From the NCBI RefSeq assembly GCF_000498355.1, contig NZ_AVSV01000003.1:62001-126000 (forward strand): a stretch of DNA of 64,000 bases, read 5' to 3'. The notes below the pieces were generated by a model. The model searched no databases, was not told the origin of the DNA, and saw only the letters and a program-made list of their open reading frames with translations. This document shows positions 10,002 through 19,143 of the stretch, in pieces (positions within the stretch are counted from its first letter, which is position 1; every line of letters begins with the position of its first letter). Both the position numbers and the translations under genes were made by a program. The DNA is from Clostridium sp. Ade.TY. GTDB taxonomy: Bacteria > Bacillota > Clostridia > Clostridiales > Clostridiaceae.

Positions 10002-10036
10002 AAAAAACTGTATACTAATTATGTGTACAGTTTTTT
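10002..10036 (+). terminator. Intrinsic terminator after minE
   Basis: A 14-bp stem (AAAAAACTGTATAC / GTGTACAGTTTTTT, one G-U pair) with a 7-nt loop and a terminal T6 run. The remaining 236-bp minE-rodA gap carries a TATAAT at 10125-10130 that probably drives rodA. Confidence 0.88.
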
Positions 10037-10160
10037 AGTGTTAATACATAAATTTATATATTAAGATTTTATTATTTTTTACTTTAGAGAATGAATTAAT
10101 ATAGAGAATAAATTGATAATGAGATATAATTAAAATACATGTTTTTAGGAGGTGAATACC

Positions 10161-11330
10161 TTGTTAAGAGGAGATTTGCTATTTGATAAGAGAGAAAGTT
10201 CATATAGTAGATATAAGCTTGATTTCAAGAAAATTAGAGATATAGATAAGTTATTACTTTTATCTATGGTTTTACTAGTTTTATTTGGTATATTGAACAT
10301 ATATTTAGCAACAAAAGGAAAAACAGGTGGAACATTATATCCAATGAAACAAACAATATGGTTTATTGTTTCGCTATTAGTACTTTACATATTTATGGCA
10401 GTAGATTATAGAGTATTATATAACTATGTGCCTATATTTTACTGGGGTTCGGTAATATTACTTATTGCAACAATGTTCTTAGGTTCAGTTGTAAATGGAG
10501 CTAGAGGTTGGATTAAATTAGGTCCAGTTTCGATACAAGCATCTGAAATAGCTAAGTTTGGTATGATACTTATGCTTGCAAGAAAATTAGAAGAAATGGA
10601 TATGCAAATAAATAATTTGAAAAATTTCTTCACTCTTGTTTTTTATGCAGCTGTACCAGTATTATTTATAGTAATACAACCAGATATGGGAATGACTATG
10701 GTTTCATTCTTTATAGTTTTAGGAATATTTTATGTTGCAGGTCTTGATACAAAGGTAATTGGTGGTGGACTTTTAGCTTTAGTTGTTGGAATTCTTATAG
10801 TTTGGAATTCAGGTCTTATACAAGACTATCAAAAAACAAGAATTACATCTTTTATGAATCCAGAAGCTAATATGGCTGGTTCTGGATATCACTTAAGTCA
10901 ATCACTTATAGCTATAGGTTCAGGTGGTGTTTTAGGTAGCAGACCATCGATGACAAATGATGGAACATCAGGATATGCGGCGCAGCATGTTCCAGAAGTT
11001 CAAACAGACTTTATATTTTCAGCAATAGCAGAACACTGGGGCTTTATAGGAGTTATCTTCCTATTAACTTTATATGGAATATTGATATTTAGAATGATAG
11101 CAATAGCAAGGACCTCAAAAGATATTTTTGGTTCTATAATATGTGTTGGTATAATATCATATTTCTTATTTGCTATATTACAAAATATAGGAATGACAAT
11201 TGGACTTTTACCTATAACTGGTATAACATTACCTCTTATAAGTTATGGAGGTAGTTCACTTTTAACTACAATTATGTCGATTGGATTAGTTTTAAATGTA
11301 GGAATGAGAAGAAAGAAAATAAGATTTTAA
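10161..11330 (+). CDS. rodA: Peptidoglycan polymerase RodA (SEDS family)
   Basis: About 389 residues with ~10 transmembrane helices. I prefer the TTG at 10161: AGGAGGT (10147-10152) lies eight bases upstream, whereas the GTG at 10152 would overlap that site. SEDS signatures are VNGARGWIKLGPVSIQASE and, near the C-terminus, ITLPLISYGGSSLL. RodA is the glycosyltransferase partner of the class B PBP encoded upstream. It has its own terminator. Confidence 0.95.
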   Translation: MLRGDLLFDKRESSYSRYKLDFKKIRDIDKLLLLSMVLLVLFGILNIYLATKGKTGGTLYPMKQTIWFIVSLLVLYIFMAVDYRVLYNYVPIFYWGSVILLIATMFLGSVVNGARGWIKLGPVSIQASEIAKFGMILMLARKLEEMDMQINNLKNFFTLVFYAAVPVLFIVIQPDMGMTMVSFFIVLGIFYVAGLDTKVIGGGLLALVVGILIVWNSGLIQDYQKTRITSFMNPEANMAGSGYHLSQSLIAIGSGGVLGSRPSMTNDGTSGYAAQHVPEVQTDFIFSAIAEHWGFIGVIFLLTLYGILIFRMIAIARTSKDIFGSIICVGIISYFLFAILQNIGMTIGLLPITGITLPLISYGGSSLLTTIMSIGLVLNVGMRRKKIRF

Positions 11331-11341
11331 TTTTAAAATAG

Positions 11342-11384
11342 AAAGATGGTTTTTGAATATAGTTCAAAAACTATCTTTTTTTAT
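11342..11384 (+). terminator. Intrinsic terminator after rodA
   Basis: The stem AAAGATGGTTTTTGAA / TTCAAAAACTATCTTT (one G-U) has a 5-nt loop and a T7 tail. Confidence 0.9.
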
Positions 11385-11562
11385 TCATAAAAATATAAAA
11401 TTAAAATAATAAAAATTTATATAAGAAAACTTGTTTGTATATTTTGAAAATTTTAGAAACTAATTAAAGTAGTAAAAGTTTTTTGTAAAAATATATAAAT
11501 GAAAGGTTAAATTATAGGTTGGATAATTTATAGATAGAGAAAAATTTTTATATAAATACAGT

Positions 11563-11590
11563 AGAATTTCGATAGAATTGTTAAGAATTT
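11563..11590 (+). promoter_or_regulatory. Three phased AGAATT direct repeats upstream of mglB
   Basis: AGAATTT at 11563, AGAATTG at 11574 and AGAATTT at 11584 are spaced 11 and 10 bp, about one helical turn, and end 27 bp before the -10 hexamer. The position and phasing suit an activator of the AraC family; the YesN-type regulator at 15718 is the natural candidate. This is inference. Confidence 0.45.
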
Positions 11591-11621
11591 TATATGGATA
11601 AAAAAGGGAAATGAAAATATA

Positions 11622-11637
11622 ATGAAAACGTAATCAA
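11622..11637 (+). promoter_or_regulatory. cre (CcpA) operator overlapping the mglB -10
   Basis: ATGAAAACGTAATCAA matches every position of the Gram-positive consensus WTGNNARCGNWWWCAW. It overlaps the last two bases of the TATAAT at 11618-11623 and ends 36 bp before the mglB ATG, a placement expected for catabolite repression by CcpA/HPr-Ser-P. Confidence 0.75.
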
Positions 11638-11673
11638 AATTAAACAATTTGAATTTTATATGGAGGGGTTAAT

Positions 11674-12720
11674 ATGGTAAAGGTTAAGAAGTTAGTTGCT
11701 ATGGCAATGGCTACAATGATGATTGGTGGAATACTTACAGGTTGTGGTGGAGATAAAGCAACTGGAGGAGCTGCATCAGGAGAAGGGGATCCAGTAAAAG
11801 TAGGAGTTTGTCTATATAAATTTGATGATACTTATATTTCAACAGTTCGTCAAAGCTTAGAAAAAATTCAATCAGAAAATTCAGGAAAAGTTGAATTTGA
11901 GTTTGTTGATGGTAAGGGTGACCAAGCAACTCAAAATGATAGTATTGATACATTATTACAAAAAGATGTTGATCTTTTAATGGTTAATTTAGTTGATACA
12001 GGAGCTGCACAAGCAGTTATAGATAAAATAAAGGGTGAAGAAGTTCCGGTTGTATTATTTAACAGAGAACCAGCAGCAGATGCTATAAAGTCATATGATA
12101 AAGCAATGTTTGTTGGAACAAATGCGAAAGAAGCTGGAGTTTTACAAGGAAAAATACTAGAAAAAGAATGGAAAGCAAATAAAGCTTTAGATAAAAATGG
12201 TGATGGAGTAATGCAATATGTAATGTTACAAGGTGAACCTGATAATCCAGAGGCTATAGCTAGAACTGAGTACTCAGTATCAACAATAAAAGATGCTGGA
12301 ATAAAAGTTAAACAAGTAGCTCACCAAGTTTGTAACTGGGATCAAGCATTAGCTCAAAATGCTATGGAAGCATGGCTTTCAAGATATAATGATGAAATTG
12401 AAGTTGTAATTGCAAATAATGATGGTATGGCTCAAGGTGCTATAGCAGCTCTTCAAGCTCAAGGATATAACAATGGAGATGAAAAGAAGACAATTCCAGT
12501 AGTTGGAGTTGATGCTACAGCGGCAGCTCAAGATTTAATTTCAAAAAATTTCATGACAGGTTCAGTTCTTCAAGATGCGCCAGCTATGGCAAAAGCACTT
12601 TATGAGTGTGGAATAAACTTAGCTGAAGGTAAGAGTGGAATTGAAGGAACTGATTACAAATTTGATGATTCAGGTGTAGCAGTTCGTATTCCATATCAAG
12701 AATATACTAACAAGAAATAG
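11674..12720 (+). CDS. mglB: Galactose/glucose-binding lipoprotein of the Mgl ABC transporter
   Basis: A 348-residue periplasmic-binding-protein-type lipoprotein with a lipobox (GILTGCGG, Cys at about 25). An EF-hand-like calcium loop (DKNGDGVMQY) and sugar-contact motifs FNREP, CNWD, IANNDGMA and VGVDA match E. coli MglB. At the positions of E. coli His152 and Asp154 this protein has Asn191 and Glu193 (GEPDNPEAIART), which may shift ligand preference. It captures sugar for MglAC. A strong stem-loop after the gene probably raises its transcript level over mglAC. Confidence 0.93.
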   Translation: MVKVKKLVAMAMATMMIGGILTGCGGDKATGGAASGEGDPVKVGVCLYKFDDTYISTVRQSLEKIQSENSGKVEFEFVDGKGDQATQNDSIDTLLQKDVDLLMVNLVDTGAAQAVIDKIKGEEVPVVLFNREPAADAIKSYDKAMFVGTNAKEAGVLQGKILEKEWKANKALDKNGDGVMQYVMLQGEPDNPEAIARTEYSVSTIKDAGIKVKQVAHQVCNWDQALAQNAMEAWLSRYNDEIEVVIANNDGMAQGAIAALQAQGYNNGDEKKTIPVVGVDATAAAQDLISKNFMTGSVLQDAPAMAKALYECGINLAEGKSGIEGTDYKFDDSGVAVRIPYQEYTNKK

Positions 12721-12755
12721 TTTGTTATAAAATTCAAAATATATAAGTAAAATTA

Positions 12756-12793
12756 AGGTTGCACTGCATTAGAGTAATAATGTAGTGCAACTT
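12756..12793 (+). other. Intercistronic stem-loop between mglB and mglA
   Basis: GTTGCACTGCATTA pairs with TAATGTAGTGCAAC (one G-U) around a 6-nt loop, flanked by AAG/CTT pairs. No T-run follows, so it is more likely an mRNA-stabilising or partial-attenuation element giving excess binding protein, as often found after binding-protein genes in ABC operons. Confidence 0.7.
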
Positions 12794-12827
12794 AAAATAA
12801 GCAAAAAAGTAGGTGAAAGCAAGAGTT

Positions 12828-14327
12828 ATGGAAAAATCAAAGTATATATTAGATATGACGAACATATGCAAAAGCTTTCCAGGAGTAAAGGCTTTAGACA
12901 ATGTACAACTTAAAGTTAGACCAGGTACTGTACATGCTCTAATGGGGGAAAATGGAGCAGGTAAATCAACTTTAATGAAATGTTTATTCGGTGTTTATAT
13001 AGAAGATGAAGGAAAAATTTTAATAGAAGGGAAAGAATGCAAATTCTCAAACCCAAAACAAGCAATGGAAAATGGTGTATCAATGGTTCACCAAGAATTA
13101 AATCAAGTTCTTCAAAGAGATGTAATGGATAATATTTGGCTTGGAAGATATCCGGGAAAAGGTGGCTTTGTAAGTCAAAAAATAATGTATGAAGAAACTA
13201 AAAAAATCTTTGATGATTTAGGAATAGATGTAGATCCAAGAGTAAAGATGGCAAAACTTTCAGTATCACAAAGACAAATGGTTGAAATTGCAAAGGCAGC
13301 TTCTTATAATGCAAAAATATTAGTTCTTGATGAGCCAACATCATCATTAACTCAAGAAGAAGTTGATCACCTTTTTAAAATAATAAATAAATTAAGAAAA
13401 AAAGGATGCGGAATTATTTATATATCTCATAAGATGGAAGAAATACTTAAAATATCTGATGATGTAACAATAATGAGAGATGGAAAATGGATAGATACTA
13501 TACCAGCTAAAAATTTAACTACAGATAAAATAATAAAGCTTATGGTTGGTCGTGATTTAACACATCGTTTCCCACCAAAAACTAATGAACCAAGTGAAGT
13601 TATATTAGAAGTTAAAAATCTAACTGGTACTTATCAACCTTCCGTAGTTGATGCTTCTTTTAAGCTTAGGAAGGGTGAAATTTTAGGGGTAGCAGGACTT
13701 GTAGGTTCTAAAAGGACAGAGCTTCTTGAAACAATATTTGGAATCGCTCACCATAATGAAGGAGAAATTATTTTACATGGAAAAAAAGTTAATAACAAAG
13801 ATTCAAGAACAGCTATAAAAAATGGCTTTGCATTATTAACTGAAGAGCGTAGAGCAACTGGAATCTTTGGAGGACTTGATATAAAGTTTAATGCTACTAT
13901 TGCTAACATAGATAATTATAGTAAAAGTGGTATGCTTAACAATAAACAAATGTCAGATGATACTAAGTGGGTTATTGACAGTATGAGAGTTAAGACACCT
14001 AATCAAAAAACTCAAATTAGAACATTATCAGGTGGAAACCAACAAAAAGTAATTATAGGAAGATGGCTTTTAACTAATCCAGAAATACTTTTATTAGATG
14101 AGCCTACTAGGGGGATTGATGTTGGTGCAAAATATGAAATATATCAGTTAATTATAGACTTAGCTAACAAAGGAAAGGGAATAATAGTTGTTTCTTCTGA
14201 GATGCCAGAGCTTATTGGTATTTGTGATAGAATACTTGTTATGTCAAATGGAAGAGTAGCTGGAATAGAAGATACAGATAAACTTAATCAAGAAAAAATT
14301 ATGGAACTTGCAGCTAAGTACATTTAG
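12828..14327 (+). CDS. mglA: Galactose ABC transporter, tandem ATPase
   Basis: About 499 residues from ATG 12828 (family proteins start near this residue; a GTG at 12813 is an alternative). Two fused ATPase domains: the first has an intact Walker A (GENGAGKS), signature LSVSQRQ and Walker [12 protein letters not shown]; the second has a degenerate Walker A ([12 protein letters not shown]) but the signature LSGGNQQKV and [13 protein letters not shown]. This asymmetry is normal for MglA/RbsA. It energises sugar import through MglC. Confidence 0.95.
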   Translation: MEKSKYILDMTNICKSFPGVKALDNVQLKVRPGTVHALMGENGAGKSTLMKCLFGVYIEDEGKILIEGKECKFSNPKQAMENGVSMVHQELNQVLQRDVMDNIWLGRYPGKGGFVSQKIMYEETKKIFDDLGIDVDPRVKMAKLSVSQRQMVEIAKAASYNAKILVLDEPTSSLTQEEVDHLFKIINKLRKKGCGIIYISHKMEEILKISDDVTIMRDGKWIDTIPAKNLTTDKIIKLMVGRDLTHRFPPKTNEPSEVILEVKNLTGTYQPSVVDASFKLRKGEILGVAGLVGSKRTELLETIFGIAHHNEGEIILHGKKVNNKDSRTAIKNGFALLTEERRATGIFGGLDIKFNATIANIDNYSKSGMLNNKQMSDDTKWVIDSMRVKTPNQKTQIRTLSGGNQQKVIIGRWLLTNPEILLLDEPTRGIDVGAKYEIYQLIIDLANKGKGIIVVSSEMPELIGICDRILVMSNGRVAGIEDTDKLNQEKIMELAAKYI

Positions 14328-14342
14328 AGTGGGGTGGAGTTT

Positions 14343-15374
14343 ATGGAGAACGTTAAAAACAGTAATTTTAATAAAGAAAAATTTAAAACCTTTATGGTTA
14401 ATTATGCCTTATATATAGTACTTGCAATGATGATTGTATTCTTTGTAATAAAGGAACCATCATTCTTATCATTTAAAAATCTTACTAATATTTTAAGCCA
14501 AGCATCAACTCGTGGTATTTTAGCACTTGGGGTTGCAGGACTTATAGTATTGCAAGGAACTGATCTTTCAGCTGGACGTATTTTAGGATTCACAGCAATA
14601 ATTTCAGCTTCTTTATTACAATCTTCAACATATGCAGCAAGGATGTATCCAGACTTACCAATTTTACCATTAGTAGTGCCATTACTTGCCGCAATAGTAA
14701 TTGGAGGAATATTTGGAGCAATAAATGGTTTTGGAGTGGCCAAGCTTAAAGTACATGCATTTATTATAACACTTGGTACTCAGCTTATTGCATATGGTGC
14801 GTCATGTCTTTATATAGATAGACCACCACTAGGAGCTCAACCTGTAGCTAACTTAGATCAAAGGTATGTAAATTTAGTAACTGGTTCATTAAAACTTGGA
14901 CCAATAGAAATACCTTATTTAATATTTTATTTAGCAATAATTGCTTTAATAATGTGGTTTATTTGGAATAAAACAAAACTTGGTAAAAATATGTTTGCTA
15001 TAGGTGGAAATCCAGAAGCTGCTGCAGTATCAGGAGTTAACTTAGCTAAAAATATAATGATTATATTTATAATATCAGGTATGCTTTATGGTATTGCAGG
15101 ATTCTTAGAAGCTGCAAGAGCAGGTTCAACAACTACAAGTACTGGATTCAACTATGAACTTGATGCAATATCAGCATGTGTTGTTGGTGGAGTTTCATTT
15201 ACAGGTGGAGTAGGAACAATTCCTGGAGTTTTAATAGGAACAGTATTACTTCAAGTTATAAACTATGGATTAAACTTTATAGGAGTTAATGCTTACTGGC
15301 AATTTATAATTAGAGGATTAATTATAATAGTTGCAGTTTCACTTGATGTAAGAAAATATTTAGCTAAAAAATAA
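14343..15374 (+). CDS. mglC: Galactose ABC transporter permease
   Basis: About 343 residues with 8-10 hydrophobic helices, BPD_transp_2 type. Recognisable segments are GVAGLIVLQGTDLSAGRILG and AIGGNPEAAAVSGVN, the ATPase-coupling loop of the RbsC/MglC family. ATG 14343 is chosen; the in-frame GTG at 14334 overlaps the ribosome site GGGGTGGAG. It lies 15 bases after mglA. Confidence 0.95.
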   Translation: MENVKNSNFNKEKFKTFMVNYALYIVLAMMIVFFVIKEPSFLSFKNLTNILSQASTRGILALGVAGLIVLQGTDLSAGRILGFTAIISASLLQSSTYAARMYPDLPILPLVVPLLAAIVIGGIFGAINGFGVAKLKVHAFIITLGTQLIAYGASCLYIDRPPLGAQPVANLDQRYVNLVTGSLKLGPIEIPYLIFYLAIIALIMWFIWNKTKLGKNMFAIGGNPEAAAVSGVNLAKNIMIIFIISGMLYGIAGFLEAARAGSTTTSTGFNYELDAISACVVGGVSFTGGVGTIPGVLIGTVLLQVINYGLNFIGVNAYWQFIIRGLIIIVAVSLDVRKYLAKK

Positions 15375-15388
15375 TTGAGGTGTATTGT

Positions 15389-15568
15389 ATGGAAAATGAA
15401 AAGGTTATAGATGAAAATTTAGAAAAAGATGTAGAAAAGAAACCAAAACAAAATCTTAGAGATTCAATATATAAAAACATTGATATACCTTTAAAAACTA
15501 TGGATAAATTTATAACTATATTATTAGTGTTACTTGGATTCGCATTATTTTTAGGAATAGCACTTTAA
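15389..15568 (+). CDS. Small tail-anchored protein at the end of the mgl operon
   Basis: A 59-residue protein from ATG 15389, with TTGAGGTG six bases upstream. The first ~40 residues are highly charged (Glu/Lys/Asp) and the last ~19 (ITILLVLLGFALFLGIAL) form one hydrophobic helix that ends at the C-terminus, so it looks tail-anchored with its charged part in the cytoplasm. I do not recognise a family. It starts 14 bases after mglC and is followed by a terminator, so it is the last gene of the mgl transcript and may modulate the transporter. Confidence 0.75.
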   Translation: MENEKVIDENLEKDVEKKPKQNLRDSIYKNIDIPLKTMDKFITILLVLLGFALFLGIAL

Positions 15569-15578
15569 TTTTAAAATT

Positions 15579-15614
15579 AAGCTATACTACAGTAAATTGT
15601 AGTATAGCTTTTTA
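15579..15614 (+). terminator. Intrinsic terminator of the mgl operon
   Basis: AAGCTATACTACA pairs with TGTAGTATAGCTT around a 6-nt loop, followed by TTTATTTTT. Confidence 0.92.
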
Positions 15615-15717
15615 TTTTTAGATTTTATATTGAAGTATTTATGTTATAATGAGATAATCTTAAACGAGGGATAATTTGTATTTTTAAACAATTTATACAA
15701 GAAATATGGGGTGGGGT

Positions 15718-17322
15718 ATGAATTTATATAAGGTACTAATAGTTGATGATGAAGAAGAAATTCGTCAAGGTATTATAAAGAAGATTGATTGGGAAACTTA
15801 TGGATTTAAAATTGTTGGTGATGCTGAAAATGGTGAAGATGCATTAGAAAAAGCTGAAAAACTTCAGCCTGATATTGTAATGACAGATATAAAAATGCCA
15901 TTTATGAATGGATTAGAACTTGGAGAAAAGTTAAAAGATATAATGCCATCTACTAAAATAATAATATTTTCAGGATCAGATGATTTTGAATATGCTAAAA
16001 AAGCAATAAAAATTAATGCTTTAAGTTATGTTTTAAAACCTATAAATTCAATAGAATTAATTGAGGTTTTAAAAAACTTAAAAAAACAAATAGATGAAGA
16101 ATATGATGAAAAGAAAAATATAGAAAAATTAAATAAATACTATGAAGAAAGCTTGCCATTATTTAAAGAAAAGTTTTTAGTTGGTTCTATAGAAGGAAGA
16201 GTCAGATTTAAAACTTGGAAAGAGGAAGCAAAAAATATAGGATTAAACTTTTGTTCAGATTTTTATGTTGTATCTGTTATTCATTGTGATAATTATATTA
16301 ATGAAGAGTCAGAGAAAATATTTGAGGAAGAGGAGTTTAAATATATATCAATTAAAAATATATGTGATGATAGTATAGAAGAATATTGTGAATATGAAAG
16401 TTTTATTTATTCAGGATTAGTAGTTGTAATTGGTAAGCTTAAAAATAAAGATGATGTTTATAAATTTATTAAAGGTATAAATGAAGTATGTAATAGAGCG
16501 GAACGTATTATGGATATGAAAGTATCAGCAGGTATTGGGAGTGTATTAAAGGATTTTAATGAAATAAGATTTTCTTATAAAGAAGCAAAAAATGCACTTC
16601 ATTATAGATTAATACTTGGTACTGGAAAAGGTATTTATATAGAAGATGTTGAGCCTGATAGTGGAGCTAATATTCAATTTGATGAAAATGATGAAAGAAT
16701 TTTAATAAATACAATAAAAATAAAATCTGCTAAAGATATAGAAGAAATAGTGAATGGATTATTTAAAAAGCTAGAAGAATTACTTTTACCATTTAATCAT
16801 TACAATATTTATTTAATAGAAATAACTACAGGATTATTAAAACTTGTTAAAGCATATAACTTAAATATAGATGAAGTATTTGGTGAAAATTTTAATTGCT
16901 ATAATCATTTAGATAAATTTGAATCAATAGAAAGTGTAAAGACTTGGTTTATAGAAAAGTCTATTGCAATAAATAAACTTATAAAGAGAGAAAGAGTTGA
17001 TTCATCTAAACTTCTTATAGAAAAAGCTAAGCAGTATATACATGATAACTATAGTGATAGTGAAATATCAGTTGAAAAGCTTTGTAAACATTTGCATGTG
17101 AGTCCAACTTATTTTTCAACTATTTTTAAGAAAGAGACTAAATATAGTTTTATAAATTATTTAACATCAGTACGTTTAGAACAAGCAGTTAATCTCTTAA
17201 ACACAACTGATTATAAATCTTATATTATAGCAGAAAAGGTTGGATATCCAGAGGCTAACTATTTTAGCTATGTATTTAAAAAACAATATGGAGTACCTCC
17301 ATCTAAATATAGAAGTAGGTAG
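15718..17322 (+). CDS. YesN-type response regulator with AraC DNA-binding domain
   Basis: About 534 residues from ATG 15718, after GGGGTGGGG (another in-frame ATG lies at 15706). The receiver domain (1-125) has the acidic pocket VDDEEE, phosphoacceptor Asp57 (MTDIKMP) and Lys in VLKPI. A ~300-residue linker follows, then a C-terminal AraC-type double helix-turn-helix (about 435-533: LCKHLHVSPTYFSTIFKKET and VGYPEANYFSYVFKKQYGVPPSKYR). It pairs with the histidine kinase nine bases downstream. Likely target: the mglB promoter. Confidence 0.93.
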   Translation: MNLYKVLIVDDEEEIRQGIIKKIDWETYGFKIVGDAENGEDALEKAEKLQPDIVMTDIKMPFMNGLELGEKLKDIMPSTKIIIFSGSDDFEYAKKAIKINALSYVLKPINSIELIEVLKNLKKQIDEEYDEKKNIEKLNKYYEESLPLFKEKFLVGSIEGRVRFKTWKEEAKNIGLNFCSDFYVVSVIHCDNYINEESEKIFEEEEFKYISIKNICDDSIEEYCEYESFIYSGLVVVIGKLKNKDDVYKFIKGINEVCNRAERIMDMKVSAGIGSVLKDFNEIRFSYKEAKNALHYRLILGTGKGIYIEDVEPDSGANIQFDENDERILINTIKIKSAKDIEEIVNGLFKKLEELLLPFNHYNIYLIEITTGLLKLVKAYNLNIDEVFGENFNCYNHLDKFESIESVKTWFIEKSIAINKLIKRERVDSSKLLIEKAKQYIHDNYSDSEISVEKLCKHLHVSPTYFSTIFKKETKYSFINYLTSVRLEQAVNLLNTTDYKSYIIAEKVGYPEANYFSYVFKKQYGVPPSKYRSR

Positions 17323-17331
17323 GTACAAAAT

Positions 17332-19143
17332 ATGAAGTTTAAAAATTTAAGCTTTAAGAATTTTTATAAAAATAAAAGTTTAAAATATATAATATCTATT
17401 TCTTTTACTATTATAACTGTTTTAGCTATAGTGACTTTAGGTCAAGTATTATATATTAAATTTGTAAAAATAAATGAAAATCTTATATCTCAAAGTAATA
17501 AGGCTATTGTGAATCAAGTTAATTTAAATCTAGATAGTTACTTAAGAAATATAATGAGAATATCAGATGGAATTTATTATAATGTAATAAAAAAATCTGA
17601 TTTGGAAGTTGATAATATAGATAAAGAAATGAACTTAATATATGAAACGAACAAAGATTATCTTGTGAGTATGACTCTTTTTTCAAAATATGGAGAAGTA
17701 ATAAATAGTTATCCACTTAAAGAGTTAAAGAAATCTATAAACACTAGAGAAAATGAATGGTTTATAAATGCAATAAATAAAAAGGAAAATTTACACTTTT
17801 CAACACCACATGTACAAAATATTTTTATTGATTCAAGCAATAACTATAGATGGGTTGTATCATTAAGTAGAGCGGTTGAATTAAATTTTGGTGGCGAAAT
17901 AAGCCAAGGTGTTCTTCTTGTTGATATGAATTTTAGTGGTATTGAACAAATATTTAAAAATATTAATATTAGTAAATCAGGATATGTATATCTTATGGAT
18001 GGGAAGGGTGAAATAATATATCATCCTAGACAGCAACTTATATATTCTGATTTAATAAGTGAAAACAATAATATTGCAAAAGATTATGAAGACGGAACTA
18101 TAAAAGAGAACTTTAATGGAGAAAATAGATTAGTCACTTTAAAAACTGTAGGATATACTGGATGGAAAATTGTTGCTGTTACTCCTATGACTGATGTTAT
18201 AAATAGTTATAGTCATATGAGAATATTTACTATATTTATTCTTTTCTTTGGAATATTAGTTTTAACTATTATAAATATAGTTGTATCATCACGTATTACT
18301 AATCCTATAATAAGGCTTGAAAGAAAAGTTAAAAAGTTTGAAGAAGGAATTAGAAATATTGATTTTTCGACAGAAGTTGGATCTTATGAAGTAAAACACC
18401 TTGGAAAAGCTATAAATTCTATGGTTAAACAGATGGATTTACTAATGGATAATATAGTTAAAGATCAAGAAATAAAGAGGAAGACCGAATTAGATGCTCT
18501 TCAAGCTCAGATAAATCCACACTTTTTATATAATACTTTAGATTCTATAGTATGGATGATAGAAAGTGAAAGATATGATGGTGCAACTACAATGGTTATA
18601 TCGTTAGCAAGATTTTTTAGAATAAGTTTAAGTAAAGGAAGAAACGTTATAACTTTAAGAGATGAACTTTTACATGTTGAAAATTACTTAACAATACAAA
18701 ATATACGTTATAAAAATAGATTCAACTATAAGGTTGAAGGAGAAGAGGATATATTAGAGTGTGCAAGTATAAAACTTATAGTACAACCTTTAGTTGAAAA
18801 TGCAATATATCATGGTATGGAATTTATGGATGGAGACGGTGAAATATTAGTAAAAGCATATAAAAATAATAATAAAATAAGTATAGATGTAATAGATAAT
18901 GGTCTTGGTATGCCAGAAGAAGTGGTTGAAACTTTACTTAATGGAAATAACAAAAGAAAAGCAAAGGGATCAGGTATAGGTTTAAGAAATGTCAATGAAA
19001 GAATAAAATTGTATTTTGGAAATGAATATGGATTAGAAATATTTAGTGAACCTGATGAAGGAACAACTATAAGAATAAATCTTCCGATAATTAATTATAA
19101 AGATTATGAAATAAGAGAGGGTAATAAATATGAGGAGAATTAA
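17332..19143 (+). CDS. YesM-type sensor histidine kinase
   Basis: A 603-residue membrane kinase: transmembrane helix 1 at about 18-40, a ~260-residue extracellular Cache-like sensor domain, helix 2 at about 300-324, a HAMP region, the His_kinase domain with phosphoacceptor His397 in QINPHFLYNTLDSI, and an HATPase domain (VENAIYHG; GLGMP; GSGIGLRNV). It phosphorylates the upstream regulator. Its last 14 bases overlap the next gene, a membrane-anchored sugar-binding protein, so the two products are probably made together and interact. Confidence 0.94.
   Translation: MKFKNLSFKNFYKNKSLKYIISISFTIITVLAIVTLGQVLYIKFVKINENLISQSNKAIVNQVNLNLDSYLRNIMRISDGIYYNVIKKSDLEVDNIDKEMNLIYETNKDYLVSMTLFSKYGEVINSYPLKELKKSINTRENEWFINAINKKENLHFSTPHVQNIFIDSSNNYRWVVSLSRAVELNFGGEISQGVLLVDMNFSGIEQIFKNINISKSGYVYLMDGKGEIIYHPRQQLIYSDLISENNNIAKDYEDGTIKENFNGENRLVTLKTVGYTGWKIVAVTPMTDVINSYSHMRIFTIFILFFGILVLTIINIVVSSRITNPIIRLERKVKKFEEGIRNIDFSTEVGSYEVKHLGKAINSMVKQMDLLMDNIVKDQEIKRKTELDALQAQINPHFLYNTLDSIVWMIESERYDGATTMVISLARFFRISLSKGRNVITLRDELLHVENYLTIQNIRYKNRFNYKVEGEEDILECASIKLIVQPLVENAIYHGMEFMDGDGEILVKAYKNNNKISIDVIDNGLGMPEEVVETLLNGNNKRKAKGSGIGLRNVNERIKLYFGNEYGLEIFSEPDEGTTIRINLPIINYKDYEIREGNKYEEN

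Larger units (their letters stand above)
11385..11673 (+). other. mglB upstream regulatory region
   Basis: This gene-free stretch after the rodA terminator carries the control elements of the galactose operon: three AGAATT repeats (11563-11590), a TATAAT (11618-11623), a cre-like box (11622-11637) and the ribosome site GGAGGGG. The part from 11385 to about 11560 is AT-rich, and I see no coding sequence or clear structure in it. Confidence 0.6.

Noticed and set aside
14402-14743. Open frame of 113 codons on the - strand inside mglC
   Set aside because: Lies entirely within a conserved permease gene and lacks a ribosome site.
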